From Lanius collurio (Eukaryota; Chordata; Aves; Passeriformes; Laniidae), in assembly GCA_020086605.1 (NCBI GenBank), contig JACBWW010000052.1:79994-143993 (forward strand): a stretch of DNA of 64,000 bases, in the 5' to 3' direction. Position numbers and translations under genes: made by a program. Shown piece by piece: positions 22,106-31,100 of the stretch. How positions within the stretch are numbered: position 1 is the stretch's first letter; every line of letters begins with the position of its first letter. The notes beneath the pieces were generated by a model. It was given only the letters and a program-made list of their open reading frames with translations. It was not told the origin of the DNA and did no database searches.

Positions 22106-22935
22106 TCACTTGTAGTGCTTCACTAGTAGCTTGTTAAAAATGCAAAGAATAATGTCATCATTTCTGTTACAATGAATATCTTGACATTCACACCACTGGA
22201 TGCCTGAAGGAGTATACCTTGAGCTGCAGAGGTGTTGGGTGCTGGTGTCCCAGCTTGCAGCTCTCCTGCCCCTTTGGCCACTGATGCTGAATGTGCAGTG
22301 TGTACAAGCCCTCTGCACTATAGTTTTTGTAGTAATTAGTAGATCATTTACATATTGTAGGAGTGTTCCCTCCCCAGGCAGAGACTGCCATTGTTCCAAT
22401 TCTTTGGCCAATTGATTCCCAGAAATTGTAGGGTTTTGAATCCCTGAGGTAACACCATCCAGGTAAGTTGATTCTTCTTGCCTGAGATAGGGTTCTCCCC
22501 ATTCAAAAGCAAGGATGTTTTGACTTTCTTCTGCAAGTGGCAGGCAGAATAAAGTGTCTTTGATATCTATCACCGAGAGCCAGATGAGATTACCTCGGAG
22601 TTTAGTTAGCAAAGTGCAGGGATTTGCAACCTCTGGGTGGATACTTTCAGCAATCCCATTGACTGCTCAGAAATCTTGCACTAATCTATAAGTTCCATTA
22701 GGTTTTTTTCACGGGTAGGATATTAAATTCAGATTCACATTCTTTCAACAGTCCTAGTGTCAAAAATTTGCTAATAATTTGTTCAATCCCTTTTCTGTTC
22801 TCTATTCTAAAGGGATATTGCCTCCTAACTACTGGCGTGGTTCCCGTCTGTAATTCAATCTTTATAGGGTCAGCCAATTTTGATCTCCCAGAAGCATTGG
22901 TATTGCATACTCCTGGATATACCTGATTCATTATT
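22106..22935 (-). pseudogene. pol: ERV reverse-transcriptase fragment
   Basis: Minus-strand frames carry the N-terminal RT region (RKGIEQIISKFLTLGLLKEC), the LVQDF...AVN block, LPQGFK in another frame, and YVNDLL where the YxDD active site is expected. One catalytic Asp is thus replaced by Asn. A stop sits inside the LVQDF-AVN block, and frameshifts separate LPQGFK from YVND. The motif set is gammaretrovirus-like (class I). RNase H, integrase and env are not seen downstream. The gene is dead. Confidence 0.8.
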
Positions 22936-23304
22936 TATTCCAAATAGTTACCTGTATCAATTGCCAATCCTAATGCTAAAATCAGTTTGCCTTCAGGTAT
23001 TTTAAATTTAATTTCTCCCTCTCTAAACTCAATTGTTGCCTCTAAATTTTCAAGGAGATCCTTGCCTAATAGGGATTTAGGTAAATTTGGCAGGTAAAGG
23101 AATTGATGTATCCCCATCCTTTTCCCAATTTTGTATTCTAATTGTTTTAAGAAAAAAGTCATTCTCTGGTTGGCCTGTGGCTCCTGTTACCTGGATATGC
23201 TTTTTACTTTTAGGCATTAAAGCTTGATTTAAAACTGAAAATGTATCTATTAAGAATCCAACTTCTTTATCATCCCCTAGCTGTATCTTAAACAGCAGGT
23301 CCAT
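22935..23304 (-). pseudogene. pro: ERV protease fragment
   Basis: This sits directly upstream of the RT region on the minus strand. It shows GFLIDTF, where the aspartic-protease DTG catalytic triplet is altered to DTF, and a C-terminal LLGKDLLENL block matching the conserved LLGRDLL of gammaretroviral proteases. It is split over two frames, so it is inactive. Confidence 0.78.
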
Positions 23305-23725
23305 CAGGGAAAGATCTTCCAGTTCCTGTCACTCACTGTTATTTACTGCTGTAACAACAATTTCCTGTGTAGTGTTTGGTAAACCTGGGCACTGACATCT
23401 TCAATGCTCTTCTTCCTTACAGTAAGCACACTGATTTGGCCCTAACTTCCCTTGGGATTGAGCCACCTCTACTATTTCAACCTCTACCTCTGCCTCTGCC
23501 TTGTCCCCGACCAACTCTTTGATGTTGCTCTAAAGCTGCCCCTGTGAGTTTTTAGTCTTGCTTCTAGAGTGAGCTGTTACTGGAGTCCCTGGGCTGTTCC
23601 CTCATCTGGGTCGTCTGAGTCATCTCCTTTCTCACTTTCTAATGTATTACCGCTAGGTGGTAATTGAGGAGACTCTCCTGAGGAGATTAGATTGTAATTC
23701 TAAAAAATCAACCTCACTATCTTCT
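23305..23725 (-). pseudogene. gag: ERV gag 3' end: Arg/Gly-rich stretch and broken zinc knuckle
   Basis: On the minus strand, an acidic region (GDDSDDPDEG) and an Arg/Gly-rich run precede CAYCKEEEH, the start of a CCHC zinc knuckle, and a stop codon follows His directly. The order and the single knuckle before protease fit a gammaretroviral nucleocapsid. Matrix and capsid coding is missing, evidently deleted, since only about 70 bases separate this from the LTR-like element at 23794. Confidence 0.65.
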
Positions 23726-23793
23726 TCTTCTCTGTCTCACAGCTAAGACATCTCTGACCTATACTACATGCAGAACAACATTGACATAAAAAC

Positions 23794-24299
23794 TGTCAAT
23801 TCCAAATAAATAAGAAAGAGGCAAAAAGGAGGTTCTTAAAGAAAAAAAAGTCAACTTTTATTAAAATAACAAAACGCAAGGTTCAGCCGCGATAAAAAGA
23901 CACTTGAGGCTGGCTAAGCCCACGACCCACAGCAGATATGGTTACGTGCTAGGCGCCTCGTGTGCACGAGGCTAGGCCACAAGTGACCTGACCTGTTCAC
24001 TAGCACGGAGCCACACTAGGCCATTCCCAAAAATGGGCAATTTCTCTGGGTGCAGTCAGCTTTTATGAAGTCCTGTCTCCACCCATGCCAGCCCCCGATC
24101 CGCCCATGGCCCGCCTTAGGTCTGCCCTTCTGTCTTCTGCCGATTGGAAAGTCCGGGATGATGACACCTCATAATTGTCCAATGGCTCGTCGTCCTCTGG
24201 GGTGTTACATAACGGTCCTTGTGGTGGGGAGCAGACCTCATTGATATGCACGGTTGCCATGGTACTAGGCGACAAGTCTGTTAACTGGGGCTAAAAACA
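23794..24299 (-). mobile_element. Probable 5' LTR of the minus-strand ERV
   Basis: On the minus strand it starts TGTTTTTAGCCCCAG and ends GGAATTGACA (about 506 bp). It has a TATA box (CATAAAAGC, near 24063) and AATAAAAG about 200 bases later (near 23860). It lies immediately upstream of the gag-pro-pol remnant on the same strand, which suits a 5' LTR with leader, matrix and capsid deleted. No matching target duplication is visible. Confidence 0.55.
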
Positions 24300-27200
24300 G
24301 TCTCTTGCTCTTTTGAAAAGGGCTTTTCTGTGGGGTTGGGGAGACTGGGTGATTTGATTTAAAATAATAAAAGGACACTTGGGTATACAAATGGGGTAAA
24401 AACATACATAACAGGGACCAAGCATGAACAGTGAACTTCTAACATGAACAATAAACTTTAAACTCCTTAACAACTTGGCAATCTAATTGCCTTTTTACCT
24501 TTTTAACAGTAATTAACTTCCACTTAACACCTTATTATTATGCTTAGGGTACTTATTAGTACCCTAAGCATAGGCCTGCGTGGATAAGGACAAAACCAGC
24601 ATAATGTGGAAGAGGTGATAGCATTTATAACAAACATCTTCTTATTTTTCTTTTGCATCCATCCTTTTCTAGGCCAAAACTAAGGGATCTTGTTGGGGTA
24701 AGTTAACCCCACATCCTTTCTGCCACTCTGGTTTCCCTGTCAAGGTGGATGGCATTGTCAGAAAGCCCCAGCTGTGTACAGAGTGAGCATATGGGGCTAC
24801 AGCAGCATCACCATTTATAGCTTCCATCATGCTCCACTGGAACCAGAGACTTTCAGGTAATGTCTGTAGTCTTTCAAATGGCTGTACGGGGAGTGAAGAG
24901 ACAGAAAATTGTGGCACCTACACATCCCACTGCTGCTGAAATAATTGAACCCATGGAACAATTTCTTGAGTTGGGTGTTTTTTGTCCACATTTGAAGTGC
25001 AGGCTTATGGTTTGAGAAACCTTCTTGTCATCTGCTGAATTTTGGTGGAGTTGTGTTCCAGATGAATTTGTCATTTCATAATGTAGAGGTCTCAGACTTC
25101 ACTTCCTCTAAACACTCTCTGTTAACCGCTTCAGATTTTAACAACCTTCAGAAAACTACTATGTTTTTTTCTTTCCTGGACATTTGGGGAAAGGCTTAAT
25201 CATGTGATGAGTTAAGTCAGTCTAGGGAGGTTGAAGAATAGGAAGGTTTTTCTTAAAGTTCCTTGACAAACAGATTCTCTATATTAAGTAGGTTCTGCTA
25301 TTGTTCTTGAATTTATTGAATTTAATGTCACTATTGCAATCGAGCTGGGTCTTTCAAAATTGAGTCAAGCATCGTATTTCTAGCAACAGGTAGGAGGATG
25401 GGTCTTTGAGCATCCCAACCTGCTGTGTTAGCAATTAAGCAGGTGTTTTAGGGTCTGAGACACTATGATGAAAAATCAAATTGACAGTGTATTCTCTCAT
25501 TCTGTACGAATGTCTTCAGTTAACTGAACTCAGAAACGAAGAAATATTTTGTGTTTATATACGGATACATACCTAATCATCTTCTAAATTTCCTGGTTTT
25601 TTATTTCTGTTCCAAGATAGTGGAAACAAAGCACGGTGTCTGACTTTGTACAGACAGCTTCCTTTGGCCAGCCACAGATCTCTTTTTAATCTTGAGGTCC
25701 ATCCAGGCATCCATGGAAGACTTGTGTGACCTGGAAAGGTAGAAGCTGATTCAAAAATAACGAGATGTTTGTTTAATAACTTCACAACTTTCGAGTTGCT
25801 TAATTTATCGGCAGCACTCCTCTCTCCTGTACAAAATCTGTAAGGGAAATCAGGTGTGTTATTAACAGGTTCTATCTCAGACTATGAAAGTGTCTAAAGA
25901 CAGGAGTCTAAAAGCTGAAGGGAATGAGTGTGGATTCCTGGTTTTGGAGGCTGGGCAGGGCAGATGACAGACAGCAGGATAGCTCTGAACAAAGATACAG
26001 AAGAGCTAGATACCCTGGACAGAACCTGGACAAAGCTTGAGAGCTGTGTCTGTGGAGAGTTGGGTGAAATATTGGGGAAACACAGGAATGAGATAAAATA
26101 ATGAAGTAAATCTTTGACACTAAAACAAAATTACTTAATGACTTTGAAACGGTGTTTTAAAAAGCTTACTAGTGCACTCAGATATTGAGAGAAATCAAAG
26201 ACATCCTGTTGGTTGCCTCTATTTTTGTAAAGTATTACTCATTTGGGATGTTTGCACCACAAACTGCAGTATTGTTTTATCTGGCAAGACAAATCACAGT
26301 AGAACAGGCTTCTGAAGAGATGCTGAGAGACACAAAACCATCTCATCTGGTGGCTTTCATAACTGCAAATGCAAAAAGCACATAATAACTTTCAGTTAGA
26401 GGGTTGCAAATCGTCAAGTGTCATTTGCTCTGGGGTTCCTGTGGAGTTAGATGATCTCAAGGATTGGCTTTAATCATTCAGAAAAGCTGATTGTTCTCTG
26501 AGCAATGCCAGATATGACTTGCTCGAAAAGACATTGGCTTGGTTTACTGTAGGGCGGGTTTTTTATTTGTTGGTAAAAGCATATTAGTATTGAGTAGTTC
26601 ACATATAGGATGGTGAGTTCAAACAACACAAGAAAGCCTGCACCTGCAATACTTTACTAGTAAATAAACTACACGAACATAAGGCCAAAAATATCTAGGA
26701 AGATTCAGTGCATGCAGTGTGGGGAAAAAAAGAAAAGGAATAAAGTCTGATTCTGCTAGGAATATTTGCATTATGTTGTAATTAGGTAAACCAAACCAGG
26801 AGAACTGAATCAAATGAAGAAGCAGATATCCTAAAGATTTCCCCTTTATTGACACCATCAGAGCACAACATCTTATGTCAACACAGGGAGAAGCTAGAAC
26901 AGCACCATATGTATTTGGTATGGAGTATATTCATGGAGTACGTCCATGTATATTCACATCCTAATCACTGGAGGAATTACTGTTGTTCCATTTAATTTCC
27001 TTGGCTGAACATGCCTGGAATTTTGGACTGAGATTTCATTCTTCACTTGGCTCTGCAATTTGTATTGTGTACCTGCTCCAGCAGATATCATCAATGCCTA
27101 ATACTCCTGTGCTATGCAGAACATATCATTTGCATTTGTGAAGGTAGCTATGGCTACTGGCTACTTAACTGGGTACTGCATCTATAAAAACTAACATGAA

Positions 27201-27537
27201 AGGTTCTTTGCAGAATTCAGACAATGACCAACTGTTCAGTATTTTAAATCATATCTGCACCCTTTGCTGTGACTAACAGCATGTATTTGCGTAGGGTTGA
27301 TTAGGTGCAATCTCGTCTTCCTATTTTGGATTAATAATTAGACAGCCTTTTTCTCAGGCTGCAGTCTGACTCCAAAGGAAAATAAAGTGTCTCTAGAAGA
27401 CACTTGCATATAGTGAATAGATTAGTTATACCTTCAGTGGTTCAAGTTGCAGCATAAACCGAAAAGGTTTTCCATTAGAATTCATGTTGTGCATTTAAAA
27501 CCACAAATTCCTCCTGGAGCAGTCTGAAATAAATTTG
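24300..27537. other. Intergenic, nothing recognised apart from one hairpin
   Basis: AT-rich sequence with no recognised gene or mobile element. A perfect hairpin lies at 24539-24572 and is listed separately. Confidence 0.5.
24539..24572. repeat. Perfect 15-bp inverted repeat with a 4-base loop
   Basis: TATGCTTAGGGTACT (24539-24553), loop TATT, then AGTACCCTAAGCATA (24558-24572). All 15 pairs match. I cannot tie it to a known element. Confidence 0.9.
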
Positions 27538-27542
27538 GTCAT

Positions 27543-28303
27543 TGTCCTGGGTTACAAAAGGAGAGTAACAATGTGGGGTGTAACCAAACTGTGTATTCTA
27601 CCCCACTCTATGCCATTTCTGACAAACTGTTAATGATGGGTGGTTTCTAGTAGCTGCCTAGAGCATACCTGACCCCTCAGGCTACAAGCTGGGTGTTAAA
27701 TAAGGGGAAAACCCTTCGAGGCAGAGAAGTGTTTCATTGTCTTCACAAATGACTCAGCCATGAAAGCTCCCTCCGGGGAAGCACCAGCATAGTTACACCC
27801 ATCCTGAGGGGGTCATCTCTGCTAATGGGCCATAATGGTTCAAGGGCACCAGCGTAATGGGAAGCAGTAATGACCTAGACCATCAGGGACTCACAAAAAT
27901 ATCCTACGAGTCACAGGATTACATAGTTCCATTGTGAAGTTCCCTGCCCTGGGGGAGGTCCTGAACATTCTCACCTGAGCCTGACCACATATAACTGGGG
28001 ACTTGACACCACCACCACCACTGGACAGATCCAGAGAAGGACCAGAACTTCCACAGAACTACTGCTTTCAACTGCAACCATCATTCCAACAGTACTGCAA
28101 CCACCACTTGATGGGACTTGATATGACCACCACCCTGACCAACAGGGTGCCAAATTGCACTCTGACTTTGTGGGTTAAAGCCAGTTTCTGTGTATCATTG
28201 CACTTATTGTAATCTTTCTATTAAACTTTAACTCCAACCTGAAATCTCTCTCAGGGTAGTGTGGGGTTCATTTCTCCCTCTGGTTTACTTTCAAACCAGC
28301 ACA
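27543..28303 (+). mobile_element. Solo LTR, ERVL-type, family E
   Basis: The 761-bp element starts TGTCCTGGGTTACAAAAGG and ends TTCAAACCAGCACA, flanked by a perfect 5-bp duplication GTCAT (27538-27542, 28304-28308). It has a TATA-like CATATAACTG near 27989 and ATTAAA near 28220. The (CCA)n near 28003-28020 lies inside it. The 5-bp duplication fits ERVL. Confidence 0.85.
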
Positions 28304-28308
28304 GTCAT

Positions 28309-28970
28309 GTATGCTGTACTAATTTTCAGAATACAGATAAACTCCTTAACTGGGACTAACACAGAAGGTGTCAGTTCAGTAGGATCTGAGTCTTTAGCTT
28401 GCAGATATTCATTCAGAAATACCAACTCTAGTGCTTTGATCTGTTCTGTACATGAATCAAAAAAGCAGGCAAACAGTATTATCCCCTGTGAAGAAAATGG
28501 GCAGCACTGAAGTGAAGCAACTTCAGAAGGAGACAGTGAGTCAGTATCTAAATCTGGACCAAAAATCAAGTTTGCCAATTTGGATCCCTCTTCTCAGAGA
28601 TGAGAACAAATGGAGAAATTGTCTCCATGAAAGCACTAGCTGCAGCATTGTTCTGAAAGAATCTGAGGAAGTAATTCTCATACAAATAAAATATAGCTGA
28701 CAAATGCAGTAATAACTTCTGTTTGGTGTGAATGAAATAAGCCTCTGGAATCAGAAATTCAGTAAACATGGATAAATGGCAGGTATTCTGTAAAACCACT
28801 TGCACATATTCAGAGATATCTGGCAATGTTGTAATTGTGTCTGTGCTACAGACTGCCTGTCCCTCTTCAGAAATCACAGAAACGTTCTGTTCTCTAATTC
28901 ATTAGGTTATGGAGCAGGCTGAGGTGGTTTATTACCTATTGTAGAGTAGTATCAGTATTTGTGTATTTTG
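28309..28970. other. Intergenic, nothing recognised
   Basis: No gene or repeat recognised before the assembly gap. Confidence 0.5.
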
Positions 28971-29008
28971 AACTCAGGTTCAACCAATTTGTGGGTTGAA
29001 CCTGAGTT
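28971..29008. repeat. Inverted repeat at the edge of the assembly gap
   Basis: AACTCAGGTTCAACC (28971-28985) and GGTTGAACCTGAGTT (28994-29008) are exact reverse complements separated by 8 bases and end four bases before the run of N. Confidence 0.9.
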
Positions 29009-29012
29009 GATG

Positions 29013-29369
29013 NNNNNNNNNNNNNNNNNNNNNNNNNNNNNNNNNNNNNNNNNNNNNNNNNNNNNNNNNNNNNNNNNNNNNNNNNNNNNNNNNNNNNNNN
29101 NNNNNNNNNNNNNNNNNNNNNNNNNNNNNNNNNNNNNNNNNNNNNNNNNNNNNNNNNNNNNNNNNNNNNNNNNNNNNNNNNNNNNNNNNNNNNNNNNNNN
29201 NNNNNNNNNNNNNNNNNNNNNNNNNNNNNNNNNNNNNNNNNNNNNNNNNNNNNNNNNNNNNNNNNNNNNNNNNNNNNNNNNNNNNNNNNNNNNNNNNNNN
29301 NNNNNNNNNNNNNNNNNNNNNNNNNNNNNNNNNNNNNNNNNNNNNNNNNNNNNNNNNNNNNNNNNNNNN
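29013..29369. other. Assembly gap (357 N)
   Basis: Unknown bases; the frame that appears to run through it is meaningless. Confidence 1.
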
Positions 29370-29384
29370 GCTCTGTTCTGTCTA

Positions 29385-29466
29385 TTCCTTCCTTCCTTCC
29401 TTCCTTCCGTCCTTCCGTCCTTCCTTCCTTCCTTCCTTCCTTCCTTCCTTCCTTCCTTCCTTCCTT
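29385..29466. repeat. (CTTC)n microsatellite
   Basis: About 80 bases of CTTC repeats with two CGTC variants, directly right of the gap. This and the inverted repeat on the other side probably explain the gap. Confidence 0.95.
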
Positions 29467-30084
29467 ATCAGACTCTTGCTCCCGATTTCCATCACCTGCC
29501 CCTCACATGGCCTGGCTGCAGGTCTCTCTTACATAGTAGGTCTATCAGCTGTCTCGGAAGCCTTAATGGGAGCAGAAAGCCTGCCACATAGTTCGCACAT
29601 CAGTGGCAGAATGGGTCAGCTCTGTCACACTGAATTTTGGCTGCAATAGCAGCTGTTTCAACATGAAGCTCCTAATACTCACTTTTAAGTTCTCCTTACA
29701 GGTTTACTATACCAATTATAACAGTGCTGTTGAGACAGTGCGACTGAGATTGCATTGGCCTCCTGATTTCATAGCATTTCACGAAGTCCTACATTTTAAT
29801 TTGATTTCTTCTGCCATAAGCCCGAGCTCTTCCAATGTTCCTGCATATCTTTATTATTGCTGGTGTGTGTGGTGTGTGTAATGTGTGAAACGGCTGTGCT
29901 GACTCATCACCTCGAACTCAACAGGAACGGGAGATCCTGGGTTGGTGTGCAGCCTTGCCAGGAAAGGCATAATGTGTTAAATAGCCTCTAAATCATACAA
30001 CACGTTTAGATTTGGGTGTTTTTGTGAGCATCTTGGAACGATGAGAGGTTGAGTTTCTGAACGCAGTGCCTCAGCGAGTGAGGT
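29467..30084. other. APP upstream flank
   Basis: Non-coding and AT-rich up to the CpG island. It contains a short GT-rich repeat (about 29860-29886) and a TGACTCA AP-1-type site at 29900-29906, about 470 bases before the presumed APP start. AP-1 sites are known in the human APP promoter region, but the relation here is not shown. Confidence 0.4.
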
Positions 30085-30263
30085 CAGTGCATGGAGGCGT
30101 CGCCGTCCCTGCGGACGCAGGCGGCGGACAGGCGGTGCGGTGTCTTCGAGGAAGGTTACCGGTGGTACCCGAGCGGCTGAGGAGAGAACGCTGCTGAGAA
30201 CCACCAAGGGCAGGGAAGGCCCAGCCCGCCTGCCGTGAGCCACGGCCGCACCACCCGGGCGCT

Positions 30264-30275
30264 GCCGCCAGGGGT
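30264..30275 (+). promoter_or_regulatory. APP: CTCF-type site (APP promoter APB-beta equivalent)
   Basis: GCCGCCAGGGGT lies about 95-105 bases before the presumed start. The human APP promoter has GCCGCTAGGGGT at about -82, the APB-beta element bound by CTCF and needed for much of its activity. Sequence, position and order relative to the E-box match. Binding here is inferred. Confidence 0.65.
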
Positions 30276-30288
30276 CCCCGTGGTCTGG

Positions 30289-30318
30289 GCGGGCGTACCG
30301 CCCGCTCGGGGGCGGGCC
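30289..30318. promoter_or_regulatory. APP: GC-boxes with a 7-bp GC palindrome
   Basis: GCGGGCG-TAC-CGCCCGC (30289-30305) is a perfect inverted repeat of GC-box-like sequence, followed by GGGGGCGGGCC (about 30308-30318), a strong Sp1-type box. Both lie between the CTCF-type and E-box elements. Confidence 0.6.
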
Positions 30319-30323
30319 GGGCC

Positions 30324-30333
30324 ATCAGCTGAC
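30324..30333 (+). promoter_or_regulatory. APP: E-box/USF site (APP promoter APB-alpha equivalent)
   Basis: ATCAGCTGAC in a GGGCCGGG context matches the human APP APB-alpha element (GGGCCGGATCAGCTGAC), known to bind USF. It sits about 40-47 bases before the presumed start, as in human. Confidence 0.7.
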
Positions 30334-30370
30334 CGGCCCCGCCGCGCCGCTCCCGGAGCCGCAGCAGAGC

Positions 30371-30540
30371 AGTCGTTTTCTTCGGCAGTGGTGCGGCCCC
30401 GAGGATTTACAGTCGGACTCCGGCGTGTCTCCCCGGCCGGCATCCCTCCTTCCCCCCCTCCTTCCCCGCTCCCGACCGCGGCGATGCTGCCCCACTTAGC
30501 CGTCCTGCTGCTGGCCGCCGGCGCCGCCCGGGCTCTCGAG
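30371..30540 (+). other. APP: APP exon 1 (5' UTR and signal-peptide codons)
   Basis: AGTCGTTTTCTTCGGCAGTG (30371-) resembles the human APP start TCAGTTTCCTCGGCAGCGG, so transcription probably starts near 30371. This gives a 5' UTR of about 113 bases with no upstream ATG, GC-rich and ending in a pyrimidine-rich stretch. The exon ends at GAG with the consensus donor GTAAGC (30541). Confidence 0.8.
30484..30540 (+). CDS. APP: Amyloid-beta precursor protein, exon 1 coding part (partial)
   Basis: Nineteen codons run from ATG at 30484 (context GCGGCGATGC, G at -3) to the splice donor GAG|GTAAGC, phase 0. The peptide is a clean signal sequence: Met-Leu-Pro-His, a Leu/Ala/Val core (LAVLLLAAGAA), then ARALE. 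Human APP exon 1 encodes exactly 19 residues with the same ends (MLP... ARALE). By comparison 15 of 19 residues agree; differences are at positions 4, 7, 13 and 14. APP is a type I membrane protein processed by secretases, with roles in neuronal adhesion, synapse function and signalling. The signal peptide directs it into the ER and is removed. Only this exon lies in the window; exon 2 is expected beyond 64000. The promoter elements support the call independently. Confidence 0.9.
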
Positions 30541-30964
30541 GTAAGCGGGGCAGGAAGCGGCAAGCAGGGGCTTCCCCGCCACATTATGCCGCTTCTCCGA
30601 GGCTTTGTCTGTCTGCAGCCGCTCCCGCGGCGTGGGCTCAGCCGCGGCGGGGCGGGCGAGGTTTGCTTTCCCAGGGATACTCTATCCCCAGCTGCCCCCG
30701 TTCTCCCTTCGCCGAACAATAGGAACGGCAAGCCGGGGGATGGCGGAGGCATGGGGGAGGGAGCAGGCTGGGAACTCCTGGGGCTGGCGCTCTTGGCCGT
30801 GCTGCGCGTGTCTGGCGCTGCCCCGATAACTTCGGCCACCGCCCGCCCACGGGCAATGCTGCGTAGGGACGGCAGAGGCGCCGGCTCTGCCTTGGGGTTG
30901 CCTCCGCCAGGGGCTGGAGAAGGGAACCTTCCCCCGCGAAGCAGACACGCCACGGGCAGGTGAC

Positions 30965-31100
30965 CCGGTGGCATCCCCCCATGGAACGGGGGCTAGGGGC
31001 GCGTAGCCAGACTGCGAGCGGGGAACGGGGGGGCGTCCCCCGGGGAGGGAAGCAAAGCTGGTCTGCGGAGCCGGTGGCATACCCCCATGGGGCGGGGGCC
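30965..31100. repeat. Repeated CCGGTGGCAT block in the intronic CpG island
   Basis: A stretch of about 30 bases (CCGGTGGCATCCCCCCATGG..CGGGGGC) at 30965 recurs at 31071 with few changes. The sequence between does not repeat well, so this is a short duplicated block rather than a proper minisatellite. Confidence 0.6.

Noticed and set aside
28959..29591. 210-codon frame across the gap
   Set aside because: Most of it is unknown bases followed by a tetranucleotide repeat.
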